A stretch of 64,000 nt of DNA from Pelagovum sp. HNIBRBA483. Its GTDB lineage: Bacteria; Pseudomonadota; Alphaproteobacteria; Rhodobacterales; Rhodobacteraceae. The notes under the pieces were generated by a model. That model did not search any database. It saw nothing but the letters and a program-made list of their open reading frames with translations, and was not told the origin of the DNA. Below are positions 25,975-37,565 of this stretch, one piece after another. The stretch is from positions 248,001-312,000 of the forward strand of contig NZ_CP162412.1 of assembly GCF_040931995.1 (NCBI RefSeq), in the 5' to 3' direction. Made by a program: the position numbers and the translations under genes. How positions within the stretch are numbered: position 1 is the stretch's first letter; the number at the start of each line of letters is the position of its first letter.

Positions 25975-27087
25975 ATGAGCGCGCTCCATGTCTCCAGTTT
26001 GCGCCTGTCGCATTTCCGCTCGCATATGCGGGCGGATTTGGCATGTGACGGGCGGCCCGTCTCGCTTTTTGGGCCAAATGGCGCGGGCAAGACCAATATC
26101 CTCGAAGCGGTTTCTCTCCTTTCACCGGGGCGCGGTCTGCGCCGCTCCTCGGCGGAGGACATGACCCGCCGCCCCGAGGCTCTGGGATGGAAAATCGCAG
26201 CGGTTATGCGCAACGGCGATCGCGTCACCGAGGTCGAGACATGGTCCGAGGCAGGTGCCAGTCGTCAGGTGCGGATCGACGGAAAAACAGCGCCACAAAT
26301 TCAATTGGGCCGTATCGCCCCCGTTTTGTGGCTGGTTCCGTCGATGGACCGCCTTTGGATCGAAGGCTCCGAAGGCCGCCGCCGTTTTCTTGATCGTGCG
26401 ACGATGAGCTTCGAACCGACCCACGCCGAGGCGGTTCTCACCTACGAAAAGGCGATGCGAGAGCGGAACCGCCTGCTGAAGGATATGGTCCGCGATGCGC
26501 ATTGGTACGCCGCGCTTGAGGCGCAGATGGCCGATGCGGGCGCCCGTATCATCGCGGGCCGCAAACATGCGGTTGCGGAGCTCATGCGCGGGCAAGACGC
26601 CGCGCAAACCCACTTTCCGGCGTCAGACCTTACCATTACGGGCGCAGATGGTGCCGAGATGCCGGAAACTGCCGACGATCTGCTCACCGCCTATACTGAG
26701 AGCCGCCCACGCGACATCGCCGCGGGGCGCAGCTTGGTCGGACCGCATCGCGCCGATCTTTCCGCTGTGTTCCGCGCCAAGGGCGTGCCCGCCCGCGACT
26801 GCTCGACTGGCGAACAAAAGGCGCTTCTCATTGCTCTTATCCTAGCCAATGCCCGCGCGCTTCTGCGCGATCAGGGAACGCCACCGCTCTTGTTGCTGGA
26901 TGAAGTTTCCGCGCATCTGGATGCAGCGCGCCGCGCAGCCCTCTACGACGAAATTTGCGCACTGGGCGCGCAAGCATGGATGACCGGAACCGGCATGGAA
27001 TTATTCGAAGAACTGGCCAGCCGCGCGCAATATGTCTCCGTTGACGAAGAGGCAGGGCGCAGCATCGTACAGGAAGTCACCCCATGA
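25975..27087 (+). CDS. recF: RecF gap-repair ATPase
   Basis: A 370-residue SMC-like ATPase. Walker A: LFGPNGAGKTNILEAVSLLSPGRGLR (in part); signature CSTGEQKALLIALILANA; Walker B LLLLDEVSAHLD. RecF loads RecA at single-strand gaps with RecO and RecR. The start is uncertain: the ATG at 25975 gives the usual N-terminal length, while a GTG at 25966 three codons upstream is better spaced from GAGGGG. The stop overlaps the next ATG by 4 bp. Confidence 0.95.
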   Translation: MSALHVSSLRLSHFRSHMRADLACDGRPVSLFGPNGAGKTNILEAVSLLSPGRGLRRSSAEDMTRRPEALGWKIAAVMRNGDRVTEVETWSEAGASRQVRIDGKTAPQIQLGRIAPVLWLVPSMDRLWIEGSEGRRRFLDRATMSFEPTHAEAVLTYEKAMRERNRLLKDMVRDAHWYAALEAQMADAGARIIAGRKHAVAELMRGQDAAQTHFPASDLTITGADGAEMPETADDLLTAYTESRPRDIAAGRSLVGPHRADLSAVFRAKGVPARDCSTGEQKALLIALILANARALLRDQGTPPLLLLDEVSAHLDAARRAALYDEICALGAQAWMTGTGMELFEELASRAQYVSVDEEAGRSIVQEVTP

Positions 27088-27617
27088 CACATGACGTTGA
27101 GATCATTCACGAAACCCAGTTGAATGCCAAAGATGACCGCGCCATCGCTGCGCTGTTGAAGGCCGCCTTCACCACCAATTTCTACAATCGCAGCTACTTC
27201 CAGCAACGCCACCATCTCCGCCTTCTCATTCGGGAGGGCGACAGGGTTGCCGCCCATATCGGCCTCTGCCTGCTTGATGTGCGACTGGGGGATGCGGTTC
27301 TGACGGTCATGGGCGTTGGCGATGTCGCCTCTGCGCCTGACTTACGCGGGCAGGGTCTTGCCTCGCGCCTGCTGAAAAGGGCCATAGACGAAGCCCGCGC
27401 TGGACCTGCGCAATTCATGGTGCTGTTCGGCGATCGCGCCATGTATGCGGGCCACGGGTTCGTGGCGCAGCCGAATATGCTCAGGTTCGTCGCGCTCGAG
27501 GATGGGCACACCGGCGAGATCAAGACCGAACCGGATGAAACGTTGATGGTCCTGCCCCTGCGCGATAACGAGTGGGATGCCAAAGCCCCGCTTGACCTCA
27601 TGGGGCACAAATTCTGA
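27084..27617 (+). CDS. GNAT-family N-acetyltransferase
   Basis: A 177-residue protein with the acetyl-CoA binding motif A: VMGVGDVASAPDLRGQGLASRLLKRAIDEA (in part), where RGQGLA is the pyrophosphate loop, and motif B VLFGDRAMYAGHGFV. The preceding sheet (DRVAAHIGLCLLDVRLG) is typical. It transfers an acetyl group from acetyl-CoA to an unknown amine or protein. Coupled to recF by an ATGA overlap, which need not mean a shared function. The lysE start follows after 10 bp. Substrate cannot be inferred. Confidence 0.85.
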   Translation: MTHDVEIIHETQLNAKDDRAIAALLKAAFTTNFYNRSYFQQRHHLRLLIREGDRVAAHIGLCLLDVRLGDAVLTVMGVGDVASAPDLRGQGLASRLLKRAIDEARAGPAQFMVLFGDRAMYAGHGFVAQPNMLRFVALEDGHTGEIKTEPDETLMVLPLRDNEWDAKAPLDLMGHKF

Positions 27618-27627
27618 TGGACATCCA

Positions 27628-28248
27628 ATGACAGTCGCCGCCTCTGATCTCGCGCTTTATTCCTTCGCAATGGTGGTGCTTTTCTTCACCCCCGGCCCGG
27701 TGTGGGTGGCGCTGGTTGCGCGCGCTCTTTCGGGTGGGTTTCACGGCGCGTGGCCGCTGGCCGTTGGGGTCGCGATAGGCGATATCCTTTGGCCGTTTTG
27801 CGCGATCTTGGGCGTGAGCTGGATTCTGTCGGTCTATGGCGGCTTTCTCGAACTGCTGAAATGGGTCGCCTGTGGCACGTTCCTGTTGATGGGGTTTCTT
27901 GTCATCCGCTCGGCATCCAAGCCCATCGAGTCGACCGGCGCCCTCACGCGGCCCGGTCAATGGTCCGGTTTTGTCGCTGGTCTGGCGGTGATTATTGGCA
28001 ATCCGAAAGCCATCCTGTTCTACATGGGCATGTTGCCCGGTTTCTTCGATGTATCTGCTGTGAATGGCTGGGACATCGCCGCCATCTGCACGATTTCCTT
28101 CGCCATTCCGCTGTTTGGCAATCTGGTTATGGCGCTTTCGATCCATCAGGCGCGCCGGCTTCTGACCTCCCCGACGATGACCGCCCGCATCAATAGGGTC
28201 GCGGGCGGCTTGCTTGTTCTTGTGGGCTTGGTGATTCCGTTCTTCTAA
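27628..28248 (+). CDS. LysE/RhtB-family amino acid exporter
   Basis: A 206-residue membrane protein with about six hydrophobic segments. The LysE signature is present near the N-terminus (VVLFFTPGPVWVALVARALSGG with the TPGP motif) and FVAGLAVIIGNPKAILFYMGMLPGFFD in the middle, where NPKA is the second family hallmark. Members export amino acids such as lysine, threonine or homoserine. The ATG at 27628 was chosen since the upstream frame overlaps the acetyltransferase. The stop overlaps that of a degraded minus-strand gene. Confidence 0.9.
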   Translation: MTVAASDLALYSFAMVVLFFTPGPVWVALVARALSGGFHGAWPLAVGVAIGDILWPFCAILGVSWILSVYGGFLELLKWVACGTFLLMGFLVIRSASKPIESTGALTRPGQWSGFVAGLAVIIGNPKAILFYMGMLPGFFDVSAVNGWDIAAICTISFAIPLFGNLVMALSIHQARRLLTSPTMTARINRVAGGLLVLVGLVIPFF

Positions 28249-28368
28249 GCGGCCGTGAGTGGCTCTAGCGGTGGTCCGATAAACCGGATTCCGTGGCTTG
28301 CGCATATCGCCCCCAGCGCGGCCGCCTCTTCCTCGGTCGGATGCTTTACTTCGGGAAGTCCGTCATTC
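28245..28368 (-). pseudogene. C-terminal remnant of a cupin-like gene (truncated)
   Basis: The last about 37 codons of a minus-strand frame read like the tail of a real protein (LPEVKHPTEEEAAALGAI, HGIRFIGPPLEPL), similar to the C-terminal ends of small cupin-domain proteins. Upstream of about 28368 the same frame turns into low-complexity sequence that is antisense to a LysR-like piece. The family assignment is tentative. The 5' part appears to be lost at the junction with the LysR remnant. Confidence 0.4.
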
Positions 28369-28371
28369 TCG

Positions 28372-28585
28372 GCAGGGCGTCGCCAAGAGCCGCTACCTGT
28401 CGGTTGTTCCGGTCCAGCTGGCTGATGATCTGGCGGAACGATTGGCGTTATCGGTCTTTCAGCCGCCCTTCGAAATCCCGACGCCGCAGATGCAAATCTA
28501 TTGGCACGCGCGCGATGATAAGGTTCCCGCCCACCAGTGGCTGCGCCGCGAAATTCGGGCCGAAGTCGCCCGCCTTTGGCCTTAG
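28372..28585 (+). pseudogene. C-terminal remnant of a LysR-family regulator (truncated)
   Basis: About 65 codons match the C-terminal end of the LysR effector domain: SRYLSVVPVQLADDLA, LSVFQPPFEIPTPQMQIYWH and HQWLRREIRAEVARLWP, ending in TAG at 28583. The helix-turn-helix and most of the sensing domain are missing. Any start codon would give only a short piece without DNA-binding part. The fragment abuts the cupin-like remnant on the opposite strand, which suggests one deletion that removed the 5' halves of a divergent pair. Confidence 0.6.
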
Positions 28586-28661
28586 TTGGTGCAGCCTTTT
28601 CGGCCATGCGCGGCCCTTGTGTTATTGTCCGTCCGGATACGCCAAATGTTGTGTCATTGGC

Positions 28662-28690
28662 GTGACATCCCCTGCCAAACCGCCTATAAA
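28662..28690 (+). promoter_or_regulatory. Probable gyrB promoter
   Basis: GTGACA at 28662-28667, a 17-bp spacer, and TATAAA at 28685-28690 form a near-consensus sigma-70 promoter 28 bp before the gyrB ATG. A short repeat TGTCA-TTGGCG-TGACA overlaps the -35 side. Confidence 0.65.
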
Positions 28691-28706
28691 GACACACAAA
28701 CCATAA

Positions 28707-31136
<2,430 letters not shown>

Positions 31137-31292
31137 GGCCCGACCAATCCTTTTGGTTGTTTGGAACCTGGCAGTAATGTCGGGTTTTAATGATTCTTTC
31201 TTATTTTCAATAACATTTGCACCCGGACAACCGTTTCCCATTCCAAGAGCACATTCCTCATGTGGATCTCGTTTTGTGATTTGGAGGGACTT

Positions 31293-33182
31293 ATGTCCGA
31301 AAGAACATCATTCTTGAGCCGTCTGTCGCTGGTTCAATCAATGATCGCAGTATTAATATTGCCGATTATTGTCGCTATTGGTTTGGGGGCAGTTATCGTG
31401 CTGGACCGCCTCGGCACCGTTGGCGAGATCAACCGTAACGCCGCACTAGTCGAACTCGGCAAGGCCATGTCTGAGTCTGTTCACGAACAGCAGAAAGAGC
31501 GTGGCGCGACCGCTGTTTTCATCAATACGAATGGTGAGAGCTTCGTCAACGAATTGCGTGCTCAGCGTGCTACCACGGATCCGCTCGCCGCTAAGGCACT
31601 GGCCGATGTTCGCGCGTTTGATACCACAGAATACGGTACAGAACTCACTCAGATACTTGCCAATATCGAGCGCGAGTTGAGCCGGATGCCCGAGGTAAGG
31701 CGCCAGATCGACGGGCTATCCATTTCTGCCTCTGAAGCGATCAACTACTACACGGCGCTCAATGGCCTCATGCTCGAAGTGTATGGCTATATCGCTGAGA
31801 ACAGCAGTGTCTCGATCCTGACCCAGCAGAGCCTCTCAGTTGGTCAGTTCCTTCAGGGTAAGGAACGCGCCGGTATTGAGCGGGCCGTCGGCTCCTCAGG
31901 CTTCGCTGCGGGCCAATTCGCCCCTGCCGTGTTCTCGCGTTTCTCTGATCTGATCGTGCGCCAGGATGTGTACTTCGCGAACTTCCTCGCCGGCGCTACT
32001 GCTGATCAGGCTCAGGCATTCGAGGCCTTCACCCAGTCAGGTCCAGCAAAGGACGTCGCTCGTATGCGCGATGCGGCGCTTTCCGCCGGCGCGAACAACC
32101 CCGAACTCGGCGGCATCAACGGGCAGGACTTCTTCAATGCACAGACTGCGCGGATCAACCTCCTGAAGGACATGGAAAACCGCCTCGTAGAAGACTTGGG
32201 CGCCATGATGTCCGAGTTGAAAGCGAATGCTCAACTTGCGATGTGGCAGACGATTGCCATTTGCCTCGTTGCACTTGGCGGTGCTGTCATTGTGGGTCTG
32301 TGGCTCGCGTTTGCTCTCCGTCGTCAGATGGTCACTGTGATCAATGGCGCAGCCGAAATGTCTCAGGGCAACTTGGATGTCGCGCTCCCGCCACAGAGCA
32401 AAAACGAGATCGGTCGCCTAATTGGTGCATTGGACGAGTTCCGTAGAAGCATCATCGAAAGCAACGCGCGTGATGCAGAAATGCGTGAGCGTGAAGCCGA
32501 AGAGATGGAAGCAAAAGCTGCCCGCGAAACGCAAATGCGTCAGCAGTCAGAGAAGATCGCAGTTGAGCTGGAGCAGGCAGCCGAAGCGATTGAAGAGCTT
32601 GCAACCTCTGTTCGTGACAACGCGAAGAGCACCGAAGATGCCAGCGGTAAGGCAACCGCTATTCTTGCCAAAGCCCGCGACGGCAACGAAGTGGCGAACT
32701 CCGCCGTTGACGCCATGAATCGCATCAAAGTGTCGTCCGACGAGATTTCTTCGATCACCACCCTGATTGACGAGATTTCCTTCCAGACCAACCTTCTCGC
32801 CCTCAACGCCCGTGTGGAGGCTGCGCGCGCTGGTGAGGCGGGCCGTGGCTTCGCCATCGTCGCTGGTGAGGTACAGGCGCTTGCAGGCCGCTCGGCAAAA
32901 GCTGCCAGCGACATTGCAGAACTGATCGCGCAAAGCGCTGAACATGTCGAGGAAGGCACGCGCACGGTTGATGAAAGCGGCGCCGTCTTGAATGAAATCT
33001 CGAAGGAAGTCGCTGAGATTTCTGAGATGATTGCGTCCATCTCCGTCAGCACAACCGAGCAAAGCAGTGCCATCAACTCGGTGAGCCGCAACACCGCTGC
33101 GCTGGATGAAGCCATGCAGGAACTCACATCCGACGGCCAAACCGCTAGGGAAGAGGTCAGTCTGAGGCTCGCTGCCGAATAA
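31293..33182 (+). CDS. Methyl-accepting chemotaxis protein with NIT sensor domain
   Basis: A 629-residue receptor. The ATG at 31293 follows GGAGG. Membrane helix about 17-40, periplasmic NIT domain about 45-320 (signature [14 protein letters not shown] at its start), second membrane helix ([22 protein letters not shown]), HAMP ([22 protein letters not shown]), then the signalling helices with hairpin tip [31 protein letters not shown] (in part). NIT domains are known in sensors of nitrate and nitrite, but ligands vary. No CheR/CheB-binding pentapeptide at the C-terminus. The gene stands alone with its own terminator, so it is likely one of several receptors feeding the flagellum encoded at 1-18 kb. 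Confidence 0.93.
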   Translation: MSERTSFLSRLSLVQSMIAVLILPIIVAIGLGAVIVLDRLGTVGEINRNAALVELGKAMSESVHEQQKERGATAVFINTNGESFVNELRAQRATTDPLAAKALADVRAFDTTEYGTELTQILANIERELSRMPEVRRQIDGLSISASEAINYYTALNGLMLEVYGYIAENSSVSILTQQSLSVGQFLQGKERAGIERAVGSSGFAAGQFAPAVFSRFSDLIVRQDVYFANFLAGATADQAQAFEAFTQSGPAKDVARMRDAALSAGANNPELGGINGQDFFNAQTARINLLKDMENRLVEDLGAMMSELKANAQLAMWQTIAICLVALGGAVIVGLWLAFALRRQMVTVINGAAEMSQGNLDVALPPQSKNEIGRLIGALDEFRRSIIESNARDAEMREREAEEMEAKAARETQMRQQSEKIAVELEQAAEAIEELATSVRDNAKSTEDASGKATAILAKARDGNEVANSAVDAMNRIKVSSDEISSITTLIDEISFQTNLLALNARVEAARAGEAGRGFAIVAGEVQALAGRSAKAASDIAELIAQSAEHVEEGTRTVDESGAVLNEISKEVAEISEMIASISVSTTEQSSAINSVSRNTAALDEAMQELTSDGQTAREEVSLRLAAE

Positions 33183-33209
33183 GCCTCGATCAGAGGGGAA
33201 GATCAAAGA

Positions 33210-33236
33210 GGGCCGCGCATCTGCGTGGCCCTTTTC
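33210..33236 (+). terminator. Terminator after the chemoreceptor gene
   Basis: GGGCCGCG-CATCTG-CGTGGCCC stem with one G-U pair, followed by TTTT. It lies 28 bp after the receptor stop. Confidence 0.75.
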
Positions 33237-33274
33237 GCATCTTGCGTGTGGGTGGCGCTCTGGCCGATAGTTAC

Positions 33275-34048
33275 ATGGCCGACCAAGACGTGATCAAAGG
33301 ATCATTAGTGCCGAAGAACGCCGACAACGAGCAGGCTTTTCAGCCCCGCGGTGCCGCTGCGCGGATGCTTACCGTGCTAAAGGCGCTCGGCTCCGGCGGC
33401 CCCTATACCGCTCAGGATCTGATGCAGAGGACAGGCCTTGACCGTTCAGGTGTCCATCGTGCCGTCGCCGCGCTGATCGCGGCCGGATTTGCCCGTTACC
33501 AGCTTGGTCATCGCCAGATCATCCTGACAAATAGCGCGCTTGCGTCCTTTCGATCTGCCCGCGCTGCATCGGCGGATATCGAGCGGGCAGTGGAGACAGT
33601 GCGCGGCGTCATCCAAGGCAAGCGCATTCATGTCGATCTGGCGGTTCTGTCCGGCAGCGGTGAGATCGCGATTGCCGAAACATCGGACCCTGATGCCGGC
33701 GGTATCGACTATCAGGGCTTCATGGAGATCGACCTCGCCGCTGTTTTGCTCAGCGCCATTCCGCCCGAGGAAGCCGTGCGCCACATCGCTGCTGCTTCCA
33801 GCGAGAACGAGGATATGCGGACCCTGCGCGCGGGTTTCGTCCAGCGGGTGCGCAAGGCTGGCAGTGACAAATATCTTTGGGATGACGTGGAGCGCGCACT
33901 CTGCGTCCCGCTGCACCCAGAGGACGGCTCCGCCCTCGCGATTCGCCTCCGTCCAGGCTCCGGCGGCGCCCGCGATTCGCGCTTCTTTGTCTCGCTGATC
34001 GCCGAAATGCATCAAAAAGCGCCTGAACTGTTCCCCAATCTGGGATAA
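33275..34048 (+). CDS. IclR-like transcriptional regulator
   Basis: A 257-residue protein. Residues about 25-80 form a winged helix of the IclR kind (AARMLTVLKALGSGGPYTAQDLM, TGLDRSGVHRAVAALIAAGFARY). The C-terminal part (about 95-250) has GAF-like character but is unlike standard IclR effector domains. The start is uncertain: the ATG at 33275 avoids the unrelated upstream residues, yet no good ribosome-binding site is seen for either candidate. The neighbours (chemoreceptor, RTX/Hint protein) do not point to a target pathway. It could control the Hint gene that follows after 93 bp. Confidence 0.6.
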   Translation: MADQDVIKGSLVPKNADNEQAFQPRGAAARMLTVLKALGSGGPYTAQDLMQRTGLDRSGVHRAVAALIAAGFARYQLGHRQIILTNSALASFRSARAASADIERAVETVRGVIQGKRIHVDLAVLSGSGEIAIAETSDPDAGGIDYQGFMEIDLAAVLLSAIPPEEAVRHIAAASSENEDMRTLRAGFVQRVRKAGSDKYLWDDVERALCVPLHPEDGSALAIRLRPGSGGARDSRFFVSLIAEMHQKAPELFPNLG

Positions 34049-34141
34049 AGATGCGCAACATTTCAAAATACGAAATAGCGAGCTTCGCTGCATGATTGGA
34101 GGCTGCTAGTCATAGTCTTGCCACATTTGGGGGAAAGCACC

Positions 34142-35854
34142 GTGACCAGTTCAAACTCAAACCCGCCCGCCACACCTGAAAAGGACGGCATCGTTGATGG
34201 GACAAACCAAAACGATACCATGACCGTCGTTTACACCGATGCCGACGGTGACAGCATTGACGGCGCGGATGGCGATAACGATGTGATCTATGGCTATGCA
34301 GGGGATGATTTCATCTCTGGCGGCGACGGTGACGATGTCATCTACGGCGATGGCGGCGCAGGCACCGATAGTCACGGCACCGATGGCGGCGATGGCCACC
34401 GCAACCAGACCGGCCAAGGCCATGAGAGCCACGGCGAAGGCTACGGCTACGGCCACGAAGGCGACGGTCATGACGGCGAAACCGCTGCCACCAGCTTTAA
34501 TGATACGATCAATGGCGGCGCAGGCGACGATACCATTTTTGGCGGTCAGGGGGATGACACCATCTATGGCGGCGCAGGCAATGATGTCATCGACGGTGAC
34601 GGCGGCGCCTATGATGACGGCAGCCATGACGGTGATCGTCACCAGAACCAGACCGGCCAAGGCCACGAAAGCCACGGTCAGGGTTATGGCTATGGCCATT
34701 ACGGTGATGACCACAAAGATACCGGCACCTATGACGACAATATCAGCGGCGGCACGGGCGATGACACGATCATCTCCAGCAAGGGCACCGATACCATAGA
34801 CGGTGGTGATGGCCGCGATACCTATACCTCGCAAGGCGGCAGCGTCACTGACGAGACGATCAATGTCACCGTCAACAACGATGGCGACGGCACGGTTGAG
34901 AAGGCCTCGACAGGCACCACCGATACTGTCTCCAGTGTCGAGAATTTCGTCGCGGACGAGGCCGCAGCGGAGGCCGATGAAATCACGCTGACAACTGCCG
35001 TTCAGCAAGAGGATATCGCCACCGATATCGAAGGGCTGGACGATAACTCTTCTGGTACTTTCACGCCGGTCTATGGCGGCGCGGCGGTTTCGTTTGGTCC
35101 GGGCACCGATTACCTTCTGTCGAACATCCTCAATGGCACCTCGCCGGATGGTCAATTGCCCGCTTATGGGCCGAATGGCTCCTATTCCATCACCGCCGGT
35201 GATGAGGACGGCCGCGTTGGTGATATCACCTTCTCTAACTTCGAAACGATCAACTTCAACATCGTCTGCTTTGCACGCGGTACGCGGATCTCTACCCGCA
35301 AGGGCGAAATCGCGATCGAAGACCTCCGCCCCGGCGATGAGGTAATCACCGTCGATCGCGGCTTCCGCCCGATCCGTTGGATCGGTTCAACGAGCGTCGC
35401 CGCGCAGGGCAAATTCGCCCCGGTTGTGATCCGCAAGGGAGCAATGGGCAACAGCCGCGATCTGCGCGTCTCGCCGCAGCACAGGATGCTGGTCAAGGGC
35501 TGGCATGTCGAACTGCTCTTCGGCAAGCGCGAGGCTCTGGTGCCCGCCAAGGCACTGATCAACGATGAAACCGTGTTCCAGCTTGAAGGCGGCAGCGTCG
35601 AATATTTCCACATGATGTTCGACACCCACGAGCTGATCTACGCCGAAGGCATCCCGTCCGAGAGCTTCCATCCCGGTCAGGTCGGCATGGGTGCCTTCGC
35701 CGAAGAAACCCGCGAAGAGATTTTCGAACTCTTCCCCGAACTGCGCGAGCGTCTCGAAAGCTACGGCGGCTCGGTACGCGAGTCGCTCAAGGTGAGCGAA
35801 GCCAAGATCCTTGCCGAGAATCCTGACATCCTCACACTTGTTGAGGAGGTCTGA
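34142..35854 (+). CDS. RTX-repeat protein with C-terminal Hint domain and histidine-rich modules
   Basis: A 570-residue acidic protein; GTG at 34142 follows GGGGGAAAG. No signal peptide, as usual for type I secretion substrates. Residues about 35-235 hold calcium-binding RTX nonapeptides (GGxGxDxIYG: GAGDDTIFGGQGDDTIYGGAG). Two almost identical 28-residue modules rich in His, Gly and Tyr (core HxNQTGQGHESHGxGYGYGH) interrupt the repeats at 34388-34471 and 34631-34714. A Hint (hedgehog/intein) domain begins at Cys376 (NIVCFARGTRI) and runs through GDEVITVDRGFRPIRWIG and VSPQHRMLVKG. Such Hint_2 proteins are frequent in roseobacters; self-cleavage or surface roles are suspected but unproven. 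A strong terminator follows. Confidence 0.85.
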   Translation: MTSSNSNPPATPEKDGIVDGTNQNDTMTVVYTDADGDSIDGADGDNDVIYGYAGDDFISGGDGDDVIYGDGGAGTDSHGTDGGDGHRNQTGQGHESHGEGYGYGHEGDGHDGETAATSFNDTINGGAGDDTIFGGQGDDTIYGGAGNDVIDGDGGAYDDGSHDGDRHQNQTGQGHESHGQGYGYGHYGDDHKDTGTYDDNISGGTGDDTIISSKGTDTIDGGDGRDTYTSQGGSVTDETINVTVNNDGDGTVEKASTGTTDTVSSVENFVADEAAAEADEITLTTAVQQEDIATDIEGLDDNSSGTFTPVYGGAAVSFGPGTDYLLSNILNGTSPDGQLPAYGPNGSYSITAGDEDGRVGDITFSNFETINFNIVCFARGTRISTRKGEIAIEDLRPGDEVITVDRGFRPIRWIGSTSVAAQGKFAPVVIRKGAMGNSRDLRVSPQHRMLVKGWHVELLFGKREALVPAKALINDETVFQLEGGSVEYFHMMFDTHELIYAEGIPSESFHPGQVGMGAFAEETREEIFELFPELRERLESYGGSVRESLKVSEAKILAENPDILTLVEEV

Positions 35855-35882
35855 TCCGAAGCGGTGGGGCATGTCGGATCAG

Positions 35883-35915
35883 AAAGGCCGGGCTGATCAG
35901 CCCGGCCTTTTCTTT
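35883..35915. terminator. Bidirectional terminator between Hint gene and ABC transporter genes
   Basis: A perfect 28-bp palindrome (AAAGGCCGGGCTGA followed by its complement) with TTTT on the plus-strand side and AAAA before it, so it can serve the plus-strand Hint gene and the convergent ABC ATPase gene. Confidence 0.85.
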
Positions 35916-35945
35916 TGCCAACACCCGTGTTTTCGGCAGGTCAGA

Positions 35946-37565
35946 TCAACTGACGCCATCCCGCACGTTGAGCAGATTGGTCAGCCAATCAGGGTCCATC
36001 TCCGGAACCGAGGACAGCAAGAGCTGCGTATAGTCCGGATAGGGCGGAGCGAGGATCTCGCTCTTCAGCCCCTGTTCCACAACTTTCCCTTGGAACATCA
36101 CCACGATCTCGTCCGAAATCGCCTGCACGGTCGCAATATCATGGGTAATAAAGAGATAGGTAATCCCAAACTCCTGCTGCAGCCGCATCAGTAGCTTCAA
36201 AATACCTTCTTGCACGATCTGATCGAGCGCAGAGGTAACTTCGTCACAAATGATCACCTCAGGCTCGGCCGCCAATGCCCGCGCGATACACACACGCTGC
36301 TTCTGACCACCCGAAAGCTCCGAGGGCAAACGATCAAGAAAGCTCTCATCCAGCTCAATCATATTCAGCAGCTCAATGACGCGCTTCTCCCGCGCGCGGC
36401 CCTTTAGCCCGAGATAAAAATCGAGCGGCCGCCCGATGATTTCCTCTACCGTTTGCCGCGGGTTCATCGCGGTATCGGCCATTTGGTAGATCATCTGGAT
36501 CTTTTGTAACTGGTCCTTCGAGCGATCCTGAAGCTTGGGCGGTAGGGCTTTGCCATTGAACCGTACTTCGCCATTGGACTGCGGCAGCAGCCCTGTGATC
36601 ACCCGCGCCGTTGTCGACTTGCCAGAGCCGGACTCGCCAACCACAGCCACCGTCTTACCGCGCGGCACTTTGATCGACACATTGTGAAGCACCTTCACGG
36701 TCCCGTAAGCAGCATCGACGCGCTCAATTTCAAGCGCAATATCGTCACTCTTTTCTTCGGGCTTCTCTAGCGAGCGCACGGACCAAAGCGATTTGGTGTA
36801 GGCCTCTTGCGGATCGGTCAACATCTTGCGGGTTTCGGCTTCCTCAACCTCGTCACCATAGCGGAGAACCTTGATGAAATCCGCCATCTGCGCCACGACA
36901 GCAAGGTCGTGGGTGATGTAAATCGCCGCCGTGTTGAACTCCTCGACGATCTTGCGCATCGCAGCGAGCACTTCGACCTGCGTGGTCACGTCGAGCGCCG
37001 TCGTCGGCTCGTCAAAAATGATCAGATCAGGCCGCGGCGACATCGCCATCGCGGTCATCACCCGCTGCAACTGACCGCCCGATACTTGGTGCGGATACCG
37101 CTCGCCAATGGCTTCGGGGTTCGGCAACTGTAACGCACGATAAAGGTCTATCGCATCCTGTCGGCTCTCGCGATCAGGGCGGATGCCTTCGCGCGTGGCA
37201 CTTTCCACCGTTTGGTCAATCAGCCTGTGCGCAGGGTTGAACGATGCCGCTGCCGATTGCGCGACATAAGCGATGCGCGTGCCCCACAGATGGCGTTTCT
37301 TCCTTTCAGGCAGCGTCCGCAGGTCGATCCCGTCAAACATGATCGAGCCACCCGTGATCTTGCAGCCCGGTTGCGCATAGCCCATCGCGGCCTTGCCCAG
37401 CGTCGATTTCCCCGCGCCGGATTCCCCGATCAGCCCCATCACCTCGCCACGGCGCAGCGTCAGATCAACGCCTTTGATGATGTGATGCCAGCGCTCGTCA
37501 GAGAATCCGTCAATCCGGATGTCTTTCATCTCAAGGAGGATATCGCCCTTATTATTAGTGCTCAT
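35946..37565 (-). CDS. Peptide/opine-type ABC transporter, fused double ATPase (DppD-DppF type)
   Basis: A 539-residue protein with two complete ABC ATPase units. First: Walker A GESGAGKST at about residue 42, signature VSGGQLQRV, Walker B DLIIFDEPTTALD. Second: Walker A GESGSGKST, signature LSGGQKQRV, Walker B VIICDEVTSALD. An oligopeptide/dipeptide C-terminal motif is present in the second half. One polypeptide therefore supplies both nucleotide-binding domains for the two permeases encoded upstream. ATG at 37565 overlaps the permease stop by 11 bp; a further upstream start would lie inside the permease gene. Confidence 0.92.
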   Translation of the reverse strand: MSTNNKGDILLEMKDIRIDGFSDERWHHIIKGVDLTLRRGEVMGLIGESGAGKSTLGKAAMGYAQPGCKITGGSIMFDGIDLRTLPERKKRHLWGTRIAYVAQSAAASFNPAHRLIDQTVESATREGIRPDRESRQDAIDLYRALQLPNPEAIGERYPHQVSGGQLQRVMTAMAMSPRPDLIIFDEPTTALDVTTQVEVLAAMRKIVEEFNTAAIYITHDLAVVAQMADFIKVLRYGDEVEEAETRKMLTDPQEAYTKSLWSVRSLEKPEEKSDDIALEIERVDAAYGTVKVLHNVSIKVPRGKTVAVVGESGSGKSTTARVITGLLPQSNGEVRFNGKALPPKLQDRSKDQLQKIQMIYQMADTAMNPRQTVEEIIGRPLDFYLGLKGRAREKRVIELLNMIELDESFLDRLPSELSGGQKQRVCIARALAAEPEVIICDEVTSALDQIVQEGILKLLMRLQQEFGITYLFITHDIATVQAISDEIVVMFQGKVVEQGLKSEILAPPYPDYTQLLLSSVPEMDPDWLTNLLNVRDGVS

